Shown here: positions 25,226 to 32,731 of the stretch, one piece after another
Layout of the letters: the number at the start of each line of letters is the position of its first letter
How positions within the stretch are numbered: position 1 is the first letter of the stretch
Assembly (NCBI GenBank): GCA_017404985.1
Contig: JAFRBK010000011.1
Span: 124,001 to 188,000 of the forward strand
DNA length: 64,000 nt
Reading direction: 5' to 3'
Source: Clostridia bacterium
GTDB taxonomy: Bacteria; Bacillota; Clostridia; Christensenellales; Aristaeellaceae
The notes under the pieces: model-generated
The model's input: only the letters and a program-made list of their open reading frames with translations
Told to the model about the DNA's origin: nothing
Database searches by the model: none
Translations under genes and position numbers: made by a program

Positions 25226-26120
25226 TCCTCCCTCGAATTTGCTTCCGGATTCTTTCCCGAACAACAAAAGGCCGCAGGGTACTCAGCACACCCTCACGCC
25301 TTGTTGAGATGGACGAATTGTATTCTACGGTTATCTTCCTGTCAAGAGATAATACACACAAAGAACAGACACCACTCGAAATCTGAAATCTCGCCCAGAA
25401 TTTATCTGCAGGTTTTCTCCGCGAAAATCTTTGCCCTCAAAAAACCTTGCCCTTAAAAATCAGTTCGGTTGTTATATGAAAGCGAATTGGCGAATTGGAT
25501 CAGCCGTGAAACTCAAAAAAAGTGAAACTCAAACGAGGATAGAGATTGCCTCCAAACGGCACTGACAGCGAAAGCGGCAAAAAAAATTACATCATGTACA
25601 AGAACACAACTTAATAGTGTAATCGGACCGGCTTGTTATTTAGCCGGGGCTGTAACGTCGGCGAATTGGCGAATAGGCGAATAGAGGTCTTCAGACCTTG
25701 AAAAATAAAGAAGGTCTATTCGCCAACCAGTGTCGAATTGGCGAATAGGCGAATAGGATTGGCGCCAGCCAACCAGAAAACAGTCCTTTTAATAAGTTCT
25801 TCTCCGGCAAAACTTGAATAATGCGTAACTCAAACGATCTCTCACAGACAAGTCCAGCTCGGTTTGTTTCTCGAATTCTTTGTTTCTCGTTCGTTCCGGA
25901 ACATGATGAAACTCAAAAAAAGTGAAACTCAAACATGTTCTGGTGCGTGTATGTCAATTCCTTCGATCCGTTTGGACCGGTCTGTAATGTCGGCAAATTC
26001 GCGAATTGGGTTAGTGCTTTCGCCACCGTTTGGCAAAATGGCGAAATAACTCTGGAAAAAGCTGGTAAAACTCAAAAATATCAAACTCAAACACGATTTG
26101 GTGCAGGGCCGTGCACACAC
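25226..26120. other. Gene-free, repeat-rich region 1
   Basis: About 900 bp with no credible gene on either strand. It holds a direct repeat with 16-bp period at 25505-25535, a full 371-bp element (25564-25934), a degraded hairpin block (about 25985-26055) and another 16-bp-period repeat at 26065-26092. It resembles region 2 at 29144-30494. Confidence 0.7.
25564..25934. repeat. 371-bp noncoding element, copy 1
   Basis: Begins GACAGCGAAAGCGGCAAAAA and ends with the pair TGAAACTCAAA / TGAAACTCAAAC. Order inside: an A-rich start, TTTAGCCGGG, a tandem GGCGAATWG block with hairpin (25676-25724), a second tandem block (about 25733-25758), GTAACTCAAACGAT, the palindrome GTTCCGGAAC (25893-25902), then the paired ACTCAAA repeat. 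Copy 2 (29822-30192) has the same order and the same length. Confidence 0.85.
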
Positions 26121-26163
26121 AAAAGAGCCACCTCAATCTTTTTCAACAGAGATGGCTCTTTGG
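26121..26163. terminator. Bidirectional terminator of the nitroreductase gene
   Basis: AAAGAGCCACCTC pairs with GAGATGGCTCTTT with one mismatch and a T-rich loop; it starts about 10 bp after the end of the minus-strand nitroreductase gene and has T/A runs on both sides. Confidence 0.85.
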
Positions 26164-26171
26164 GTTCACCT

Positions 26172-26714
26172 TTATCCTATTCTGCTGATTTTTTCTTCCC
26201 GCTGTTCATGCGCTTCTTTCGTATCCGTCGCGAAGCCCAGCGCCAATGCTATCACAAAATCGTATCCTTCGGGACACTGAAGTTTCTGCTTCAGTTTCTC
26301 CGCCTTCTCGCCCATGAATGCCGGCTTCGGCAGGCCGAGAATCACACTGCCGATACCAAGCCCTTCCGCCGCCAGCGCCATATTTTCCACAGCGATCCCG
26401 CAATCCACCTGCGTCCAGGAGAAGTCTTTCTCGCCGAAGATAAAAATGACCGTTGGCGCGTGATAGAAGATCTGGAAGTCGGGGTCAGAAAAACGGGGGC
26501 TTCCCTGTTTCCCCATTACCCGCGCCGCTTCATCATGGATTTCCTGAATCAGCTCCGCGTTCTGCAGCACTGAGAAGTGCCAGGGCTGATGATTCCGGGC
26601 GCTGGGAGATTCAAGCCCGGCTGTAAGGATCTGCTTTAACGTTTCTTCCGGGATCTGCTCTGCTTTATAAGCCCTGTGCGATCTGCGTTTTGAGATGGTT
26701 TCCAACACGTTCAT
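26172..26714 (-). CDS. Nitroreductase-family FMN enzyme
   Basis: 180 residues. RRSHRAYKAEQIPEETL is the FMN-binding start of the family, and SARNHQPWHFSVL and LGIGSVILGLPKP are the later conserved strings. At 180 residues it is at the short end of the family. GGAGG precedes the ATG. The enzyme would reduce nitro compounds, quinones or flavins with NAD(P)H; substrate unknown. Stand-alone gene with its own terminator. Confidence 0.88.
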   Translation of the reverse strand: MNVLETISKRRSHRAYKAEQIPEETLKQILTAGLESPSARNHQPWHFSVLQNAELIQEIHDEAARVMGKQGSPRFSDPDFQIFYHAPTVIFIFGEKDFSWTQVDCGIAVENMALAAEGLGIGSVILGLPKPAFMGEKAEKLKQKLQCPEGYDFVIALALGFATDTKEAHEQREEKISRIG

Positions 26715-26894
26715 TGCGGTTTCCTCCTTTTTGTCCTGATTTTTCTTTCTTCCCGGCCTACGATATCCTGGTCAGGCCCGGTATCGAACTCCGGTCCACG
26801 GTTATCAAGGAAATGGAAAGGCAGGACAATTGTCCCGTCTTTTTCGTGTATTTTATCAATTTTTCGGTTGTGACACAAGTTATCGTTTGTGCCC

Positions 26895-27064
26895 GGCATT
26901 GGTTTTTTCCCTGACTCATAGCAAAGCCGAGGAATCTATGAACAGAATCCAAATATGAGGCTAAACAGTTGGCAATGATCAGTGATCTCGGGATTGTGCT
27001 CCCTTCCCGGTGTATCGTAGATGGCATTTTCTACTCCGCCATCCTTGTACTTCTTCAGGCAGAG
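26895..27064 (-). pseudogene. Degenerate IS630-family transposase fragment
   Basis: In the frame entered right after the radC homology, the strand encodes CLKKYKDGGVENAIYDTPGR and then NPEITD, matching the helix-turn-helix and linker of IS630 transposases (RRYxEGGxxAL..D.PRxGRPxKITD). The match then continues in another frame with LDSVHRFLGFAMSQGKN, like the next conserved segment. The gene is short and frameshifted, with no DDE domain. The gap 26715-26894 shows nothing else. Confidence 0.6.
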
Positions 27065-27659
27065 TATCCCCTTGCGACGGGGTGCAGGATCCGCTTGGAT
27101 GATTGTGGCAGAAAATCACACTGTGCGCATTATAGTTCAGGGCCGTTTCCATCACAAGACGCGGATAGGGATCCACACTTGTCAGTGTGCCGGAAGATAT
27201 TTTTCTTTTCCCCAGAACCCCGCCATGACAATTGAGGGCGATAACATAGGCATTTTCAACCCGTTCGCCGATCAGCAAGCTTTGGCAGTATCTTTCTGCG
27301 TCCTTGACAGTTCGAATTGTTTCCGGCTTTTCATTGTTGGTTCGGATCCAGGTTCGAATTAGCGGGATGATCATGGATACCAGACTTGTCTGTGTCTTGT
27401 TCATTCCTTTGACTGTCATCAATTGCTCCGGACGGGCTTCGAGAACTCCCTTCAAGCTGCCGAAACCGTCAAGCAGACGTTCCGCAATTTGTGTTGCTTC
27501 CTCTGCGCAGTTGGCCACGGACAGAATCATCGACAGTGTTTCCACATCATTGAAGGATTCAAAGCTGCGCTCCGACAGAAAACGTTCCTGCAATGTAGGG
27601 CTGTAGTTACTCCGGATCTTTTCCTGGATTAATAAATCTGTGTTCCTGTTATAGGTCAT
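26979..27659 (-). pseudogene. radC: RadC-family JAB protein with replaced C-terminus
   Basis: The frame has 226 codons. Residues about 1-197 are normal RadC: a helix-hairpin-helix start, then the JAB/MPN metal motif in CHNHPSGSCTPSQGD. After that point the last about 28 residues do not match RadC, and the expected tail around a DH-containing GIPLLDHIIIGD-type strand is missing. The break coincides with an IS630 remnant (26895-27064). Good GGAGG upstream, so it may still be translated. RadC function in DNA repair is disputed; many copies belong to mobile elements. Confidence 0.75.
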
Positions 27660-27802
27660 GGCTCATACCTCCTTACTTTTTCCTATAACAGGCGATGTTT
27701 ATTTTGCGTTTTGGCCAATGTCAAAAGAAGGCTTCCCTTTATAGCTGAAAAACGAGGATGCAGGCTGCATCCTCATTCGCTCTGGGCTGTTTTTCCGGCT
27801 GT

Positions 27803-29143
27803 TTACTTGACCGCCGAAGGTGTCACAAGCACACTGTATTTTGTTCTTCTGACCTTGCCGGTCATGTAGCTCTGCATCAGCACCGTGAAAGTATCTTCTC
27901 CCGCTTTCAGGGGCTTCAGGCGCTCGCTCTCGCTGGTAACGCAGTGCGTCTTGGATCTGAAGCCGACGCCCCAAATACCGTTAGGAACATCAACTTCCAC
28001 ATTGGCACCGGCACTCGTGGTGATCACAATGTCGTAATTCTTTACCGTCACGGGGATGTTCATTTTCACGCCGGATCCATCCATCGCAGCTACCGTAATA
28101 GTTGCCCTTCCTTTTTTGATTCCCCTGACCGTTCCGTCCTGGGTGACCGTGACGATACTTTCATCGGAGGACGTCCAGATGATGTCTTTTACAGTGGCGT
28201 CTTCCGGTTCGACGGTAGCGGTAACGGGCCATTCCGTATCCGGAGCCAGTGGAATCCGGTTTACGCTCGTTTTGATCGTCCGGACCGGTGACACTACAGT
28301 CACCACATATTTCGCTTCAACTCCAGATCCGTCCTGGGCGATGGCGGTGATGGTTGTGGTTCCGGGAGCAATGCCCTTGACCAGGCCGTTTGCGTTCACG
28401 GTCGCAACGGATTCATCCTCAGATCTCCAGGTGACCCGCTTATTGGTGGCGTTAGCAGGGGCGACACTGGCCTTCAGGGCGAGGGTTCTACCTTTGGGCA
28501 GGTTTCCTTCATTCCCGGATAAGGTGATACTCTGAACAGCCTGGCCGACACCGAGGTTTACCTGGGATTTTTTCTGTCCGCTGGGATCATCGCTGGTGAA
28601 AGTAATCAACGCTCGTCCTGTGCTCTTACCTGTGACCAGTCCATTCTGGTCGACTACAGCAACTGCTTCATTGGAGGAGGACCATGTACCGGTTTGGTGA
28701 TAAGCGTTTTCAGGCTTTACGGTAACCGTCAGCTGAATGGTAGCCGCTTCCACACTGCTGCCGACCACCACGCTGGGATTCTTTTCATTAATAGTAACCG
28801 CCTGTACCGGTACGCGGACCTCAATCTCTACGGAGGCTTTGACGTCTTCATCGTCCCTGGCTGCAGCAGTGATGACAGCCTTGCCGGCAGCAACTCCCCG
28901 GACGAAACCGGCACCATTGACGGCCGCGATGGCAGGATCGGAAGAGCTCCAGTTCAGCGCCGTCTGTTTCGGCGCGGTTTCCGCCAGGTTCGTCACGACA
29001 GCGTTCAGTTTCATCTGTTTTCCGATATACAGAACCGGATCCGCATTTTCAATGGTAATGCTTCTGTTCGTTTCCGCAAAAACCATAGTGCTTCCGAAGA
29101 GGATGGCCGTGCACAGAAGGAAAGCCAGAATTTTCTTTGTCAT
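27803..29143 (-). CDS. Secreted protein with tandem Big2 (Ig-like) domains
   Basis: 446 residues from ATG 29143 with AAAGGTGG upstream. After a signal peptide (1-23, ending MVFAET) come four to five Big2 modules of about 80 residues each, recognisable by TWRSEDESVATVNANGLVKG, TGTWSSSNEAVAVVDQNGLV and WTSSDESIVTVTQDGTVRG and by closing strands such as GTTTITAIAQDGSG. A unique domain of about 70 residues ends the protein. No sortase signal or membrane helix at the C-terminus. Probably a secreted or loosely attached adhesin-like protein. Confidence 0.87.
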   Translation of the reverse strand: MTKKILAFLLCTAILFGSTMVFAETNRSITIENADPVLYIGKQMKLNAVVTNLAETAPKQTALNWSSSDPAIAAVNGAGFVRGVAAGKAVITAAARDDEDVKASVEIEVRVPVQAVTINEKNPSVVVGSSVEAATIQLTVTVKPENAYHQTGTWSSSNEAVAVVDQNGLVTGKSTGRALITFTSDDPSGQKKSQVNLGVGQAVQSITLSGNEGNLPKGRTLALKASVAPANATNKRVTWRSEDESVATVNANGLVKGIAPGTTTITAIAQDGSGVEAKYVVTVVSPVRTIKTSVNRIPLAPDTEWPVTATVEPEDATVKDIIWTSSDESIVTVTQDGTVRGIKKGRATITVAAMDGSGVKMNIPVTVKNYDIVITTSAGANVEVDVPNGIWGVGFRSKTHCVTSESERLKPLKAGEDTFTVLMQSYMTGKVRRTKYSVLVTPSAVK

Positions 29144-29344
29144 GTCTTGTCCACCTTTCTTTTCTTGTTCCGTTCGGTCAGGTCGTTCACTGTTCCAGAG
29201 CCAATAAGCTTCCGGTTTTCTATGCCTCTGTGGAATACTTATTGTAGCAAGGCAGCACAGCCAATTTGTCCTCTTCAGCTGACAAAATGTTTCCAAAAGA
29301 AAAAAGGCAAACGGAATTGGCAGCCTTCGTTTACCTTGGTATGT

Positions 29345-29450
29345 GTCGTCGGCAAATTTGCGAATTGGCGAATTGAGGCCTACAGCCCTTGCAAATCAAG
29401 GAAAGTCAATTCGCCGATCATCGGCGAATTGGCGAAAAGGGTTAGAAGTT
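29345..29450. repeat. GGCGAATTG hairpin block, variant 2
   Basis: Tandem GGCGAATTG units, then GGCGAATTGA (29367-29376) paired with TCAATTCGCC (29406-29415), then another GGCGAATTGGCGAAAAGG tract. Compared with the 371-bp element the arm reads TTGA instead of TAGA, and the partner arm has changed to match. Confidence 0.7.
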
Positions 29451-29467
29451 GCTAACTAGTTGGCCAG

Positions 29468-29565
29468 TTATATCGGCAAAACGGCGAAACGGCGAAAAGG
29501 GGCCTCCAGCCCTTACAAATCAACAAAGTGGTTTCGCCACTGTTTGGCGAAACGGCGAAACCACT
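29468..29565. repeat. GGCGAAACG hairpin block, variant 3
   Basis: Units are GGCGAAACG rather than GGCGAATWG. AGTGGTTTCGCC (29527-29538) pairs perfectly with GGCGAAACCACT (29554-29565). The middle part, GGGGCCTCCAGCCCTTACAA, corresponds to the AGGTCTTCAGACCTTGAAAA of the other variant. Confidence 0.7.
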
Positions 29566-29580
29566 CTGGAAAAGAGCTGA

Positions 29581-29609
29581 TGAAACTCAAAAAAAAGTGA
29601 AACTCAAAC
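29581..29609. repeat. Paired ACTCAAA repeat
   Basis: TGAAACTCAAAAAAAAG followed by TGAAACTCAAAC: one 16-17 bp unit and about two thirds of a second. Other copies lie at 25505, 25908, 26065, 30165, 30225, 30329 and 30387. Confidence 0.7.
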
Positions 29610-29690
29610 ACGGTCTGGTACATCCCATCATCTGTCCTTTCACAATCGATGATTTGATATCATTATATTCTTCCATACTTGGCATATTCT

Positions 29691-29804
29691 TTTTTGGGAG
29701 TGCTACGAAGGCGAGCAGAAGCGGAAAGACGGATTGAGCACGGATAGATCGAACCTGCGTACTCCAGAAAAGCCGAAACGAAAAAGACCGTCCCACCGTT
29801 TCGG
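29691..29804. repeat. Composite GAGCAGAA/CCGAAACG repeat, copy C
   Basis: GCGAGCAGAAGCGGAAAGAC at 29711, then CTCCAGAAAAGCCGAAACG and the hairpin CCGAAACG (29773) / CGTTTCGG (ends 29804). The last 18 bp (GTCCCACCGTTTCGGACA) are duplicated in tandem and run directly into the 371-bp element at 29822. Confidence 0.7.
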
Positions 29805-29821
29805 ACAGTCCCACCGTTTCG

Positions 29822-30192
29822 GACAGCGAACGTGGCAAAAAAATTACATCGTGTGCACGAGCGAAACTCAACAGTGTAAGCAGACCAGTTTGATATTTAG
29901 CCGGGCGCTGTAACGTCGGCGAATTGGCGAATAGGCGAATAGAGGTCTTCAGACCTTGAAAAATAAAGAAGGTCTATTCGCCGATCAGTGGCGAATTGGC
30001 GAATAGGCGAATAGGATTAGGGCCAGGCAACCAGGAAACAGTCCATCGAATAAGCTCTTCTCTGATAAAACACGAAAAACACGTAACTCAAACGATATCT
30101 CACAGCCAAGTCCGGCTCGGTTTATTTCCCGAATTCTTTGTTTCTCGTTCGTTCCGGAACATGATGAAACTCAAAAAAAGTGAAACTCAAAC
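29822..30192. repeat. 371-bp noncoding element, copy 2
   Basis: Same order and exact same length as 25564-25934. The hairpin arms are GGCGAATAGA (29934-29943) and TCTATTCGCC (29973-29982); the palindrome GTTCCGGAAC lies at 30151-30160 and the paired ACTCAAA repeat at 30165-30192. The segment around the first hairpin is essentially identical to copy 1, other parts differ at scattered positions. Confidence 0.85.
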
Positions 30193-30224
30193 ACGATGCC
30201 CGATCGAGTTTGTTCAGAACACGT

Positions 30225-30416
30225 GTACACTCAAAAAACAGTACACTCAAAATCGGATTCGACAAACAGAAATGTTAAGAGATGGAAAATATGGTCAAAA
30301 AAATGACCACGGTTGGTTCAGAGGGCGGTGATACTAAAAAAAAGTGTTACTAAAAATGGTTTGTGACTCGATTGTTCCGGAACGTGATGAAACTCAAAAA
30401 AAGTGAAACTCAAACG
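30225..30416. repeat. Cluster of three 16-bp-period repeats with different sequences
   Basis: GTACACTCAAAAAACA + GTACACTCAAAA (30225-30252); GATACTAAAAAAAAGT + GTTACTAAAAA (30329-30357); TGAAACTCAAAAAAAG + TGAAACTCAAAC (30387-30416). The period is the same while the unit differs, and within each pair the two halves agree. The last is again preceded by GTTCCGGAAC (30374-30383). Confidence 0.7.
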
Positions 30417-30494
30417 AGGATGTGGAGCGCTGAAACCATTCTGGATTATTGCCGGTGATACTGCGTCAGAGTGAAGGGTGAAGGGTGGAGCAGT

Positions 30495-31001
30495 TTAACC
30501 CCACATCCCGGAACTGCCTATTTTCATTGGCCTACGGCATTTCGGGCAGTTCACGTTTACCGCCGTATTTCCCATACCCCGATCCGGCGGAATCAGGCTT
30601 TCCTCTTTGATTACCCGCATTTCGCTACCGCATTCTTTACAGACATGGCCATAGGGTTTCACAAGCTGATAATTCGCCTTCAGTTCCCACGGTTCAACAC
30701 AAGGAATATCTTCCAACGGGCAGGGAAGAGAACCTTCAGGTTCATCTTCCGGGAGATACATCGACAAATCCGGACCGCTGTCCAGCGCGCCACAGGAAGT
30801 GCATTGCAACAAAACCTGTTCACAATCCAAAGCCCCCTGCGGAGAATCCCTCAGGAAGTCCTGAACCTCGCTGCCGAGCTTCCCTTCCCAGGCTGCCTGG
30901 ATTGTTTCCCGATACACATGCGGAAACAGGAGGCCGATGCCAAAACCGATCCTGAACGAATAGCGGCATCTTCTGCAGACCAGTTCAAACCCAATGCCCA
31001 T
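30495..31001 (-). CDS. Cysteine-rich zinc-ribbon protein
   Basis: 168 residues from ATG 31001 (GGAGAGGG upstream; the frame is open to 31073). Four Cys pairs are spread over the protein: LVCRRCRY, LLQCTSCGA, HVCKECGSEM and VNCPKCRRPM, which would make two zinc ribbons separated by an acidic segment. No family recognised. It follows the NusG-like gene by 82 bp on the same strand and is probably co-transcribed, so it might act with it in transcription; this is inference. Confidence 0.65.
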   Translation of the reverse strand: MGIGFELVCRRCRYSFRIGFGIGLLFPHVYRETIQAAWEGKLGSEVQDFLRDSPQGALDCEQVLLQCTSCGALDSGPDLSMYLPEDEPEGSLPCPLEDIPCVEPWELKANYQLVKPYGHVCKECGSEMRVIKEESLIPPDRGMGNTAVNVNCPKCRRPMKIGSSGMWG

Positions 31002-31083
31002 GGCGGCTCCCTCTCCTTCACCCAGATCATCGGCAGGGCCGGATAAACAGAAGGACCGGCCCTTTTCGCTCACCCTGTCCGCT

Positions 31084-31773
31084 TCACCTCAGATCCGCGA
31101 GGATCCTTTCCATCTTTTCAATCGTCCCCTGCAGGGATGCAATTCTTTCCCTCAATACAGCATTTTCCACAAACAGGGAAACAGCTTTCCCCGGGGCCAG
31201 CTTCTTCATGCGGGAAGGCCTGCCATCCGTACCTTCCCCTTCGCCGGATTTCGCAGCCCAGCGCCTCAGTTGGGCGATGGTCTGCCACGGAACGCCGAAA
31301 GCATCCGCCGCCGCTTTCACACCGACTTTCTCCGCCCTGGCCAGCATCTCCGCGCGCTGTTCATCCGTATAAACAACCTTCTCCTTCGGCTTCTTTACCG
31401 ACGGATCCGCAAACCGCACCGGGAGCCAATATTCCCTCGTCTCTCCGAGGAGATTCATCCGGATCAGAACCGCTTTCACGGCAGGGTCAATCTGAAGGAT
31501 CGGCAGATCCTTCAAAGGTCCATCTATAATCCGGCAGGTTACCACATCCAGCGAGGAGGGATAGGTGCTGCTGATTGCCTCGATGGCTTTCCATTCCTCT
31601 TCCGGAACGCGCTCCGCCCCGTCTTTTTTCGTCCTGGTGAAAACATAGCCCGGAACAACACGGAGGCGTTTATTCATCGTTGCAGCTGCAGCGGACAGAT
31701 AGGTCGGGACAATCCCGTTCGGGACCTGGATCCGTTCCATGCCGGGTTCAACACGCATACTATACATCATCAT
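31084..31773 (-). CDS. NusG-like protein fused to a helix-turn-helix domain
   Basis: 229 residues. Residues about 1-75 look like a reduced NusG N-terminal domain: the first strand MMYSMRVEPGMERIQ and the signature RVVPGYVFTRTK. Residues about 85-125 match the KOW domain: IIDGPLKDLPILQIDP, then VKAVLIRMNLLGETREYWLP. Residues about 137-175 form a helix-turn-helix (YTDEQRAEMLARAEKVGV, AADAFGVPWQTIAQLRRW), and about 200-229 a short coiled coil. Specialised NusG paralogues such as LoaP prevent termination in chosen operons; the DNA-binding tail is not part of the usual architecture. Several in-frame ATGs lie at 31773-31767, with a weak ribosome site. Confidence 0.7.
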   Translation of the reverse strand: MMMYSMRVEPGMERIQVPNGIVPTYLSAAAATMNKRLRVVPGYVFTRTKKDGAERVPEEEWKAIEAISSTYPSSLDVVTCRIIDGPLKDLPILQIDPAVKAVLIRMNLLGETREYWLPVRFADPSVKKPKEKVVYTDEQRAEMLARAEKVGVKAAADAFGVPWQTIAQLRRWAAKSGEGEGTDGRPSRMKKLAPGKAVSLFVENAVLRERIASLQGTIEKMERILADLR

Positions 31774-31925
31774 TCATTCCCATCTTTATGTCCTATCCAC
31801 AAGGGATTGATTGTATCGAGTTATTATACCACATTATCATGGGAGATGAAAACTCCCCCCATAGACAAATCCCACAGCAAAGTGGTATTATATTATGATT
31901 CTATATTCAGCAAGGAGGTCTTTTC

Positions 31926-32165
31926 ATGAAAAAGGGTAATTTAGCCAAGTATATTCTGATCGCCGTTCTGGCCGGCGCCGCTTTTATCGTTGGCTGGGCT
32001 TTCATCGACTCGGCGATTCTGAAAACGACAGAAACGTTTGCCGACGGGTTCAAGAGCGTGATCAACTGGATTCTCGCGGTTTGCTTTGGCATTTCCTGCG
32101 CTTACTCCTCCTGGAAAAAGGACAACAAGGACGGCAAAGACAGCAAGGACGAAAAGAAAGCATAA
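31926..32165 (+). CDS. Small membrane protein
   Basis: 79 residues: two membrane helices (about 8-27 and 43-61) and a Lys/Asp-rich tail (KKDNKDGKDSKDEKK). AAGGAGG is ideally placed before the ATG. No family recognised. Single gene followed by its own terminator. Confidence 0.7.
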   Translation: MKKGNLAKYILIAVLAGAAFIVGWAFIDSAILKTTETFADGFKSVINWILAVCFGISCAYSSWKKDNKDGKDSKDEKKA

Positions 32166-32210
32166 GCATCAGAATCAACATCAGCATCCACCGTCCCGAA
32201 ACGAAGCAAA

Positions 32211-32246
32211 CGCCTCCGGCCGCAATCTTGCCGGAGGCGTTTTTAT
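32211..32246. terminator. Intrinsic terminator between convergent genes
   Basis: CGCCTCCGGC (32211-32220) pairs with GCCGGAGGCG (32230-32239), followed by TTTTTA. It ends the small membrane gene and may also serve the operon arriving from the right at 32252. Confidence 0.9.
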
Positions 32247-32251
32247 CTTCT

Positions 32252-32731
32252 TTATTTCAGCGTGATCCTTCTGGAAAAAGGGATTCCCCAGAAATAATAA
32301 GTCACCGTGCCTTCCCGCACGTTATGTCCTTCCTTGGTGGTCAGGATCGTCGTAGTGAGCCCGATGCTCTTGCCGGAATCCAGGTCCACCGCCTGGTTCT
32401 GGCCCATCTGGAGCATATCTCCGTCCATCGGGGTGACGCTGACCTCGACCACTTCCGCCTTCAGGAAGGTTTTGTTGGTGATTTTCAGCGTATAGCTGTA
32501 AAACACACAGTTTTCCGGCGAGGCCTCGCCCGGCTTGCGGAACAGGGTTCCCGTCAGGGTTCCGTCCTCCGCCGCTTTGGCCAGTGCCTGAAAGGTTTCC
32601 GCCTGGGACGCCGCATCGGTGGCGATACATCCTTCGACTTCGATATCCAACGTGGCGTTGAAATACAGGTAGCCGATCCCGCCCATGGCCGCAAGGCACA
32701 GCACGATCAGGATAATGGCAAAGGCTTTCAC
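32252..32731 (-). CDS. Membrane-anchored protein, third gene of the ZorAB-like operon
   Basis: 159 residues: one N-terminal membrane helix (MKAFAIILIVLCLAAMGGIGYL) and an outward domain of beta strands. The stretch YSYTLKITNKTFLKAEVVEV resembles Ig-like or LEA14-type folds. The ATG overlaps the stop of the MotB-like gene (ATGA), so the two are coupled. No known Zorya component (ZorC, ZorD, ZorE, ZorF, ZorG) has this shape. It may be a stator accessory or wall-contact subunit. Confidence 0.65.
   Translation of the reverse strand: MKAFAIILIVLCLAAMGGIGYLYFNATLDIEVEGCIATDAASQAETFQALAKAAEDGTLTGTLFRKPGEASPENCVFYSYTLKITNKTFLKAEVVEVSVTPMDGDMLQMGQNQAVDLDSGKSIGLTTTILTTKEGHNVREGTVTYYFWGIPFSRRITLK

Larger units (their letters stand above)
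29144..30494. other. Gene-free, repeat-rich region 2
   Basis: About 1.35 kb without a credible gene. It contains two hairpin blocks (29345-29450, 29468-29565), a 16-bp-period repeat (29581-29609), composite repeat copy C (29691-29804), the second 371-bp element (29822-30192) and three further 16-bp-period repeats (30225-30416). All families are shared with region 1. Confidence 0.7.

Noticed and set aside
25660-25760. Short direct repeats that might be a CRISPR array
   Set aside because: Units are 9 bp and directly abutting, with no spacers of uniform length and no cas genes anywhere in the window.
26715-26894. Short open frames between the nitroreductase and radC
   Set aside because: No ribosome sites and no protein-like composition apart from the IS630 debris noted to the right.
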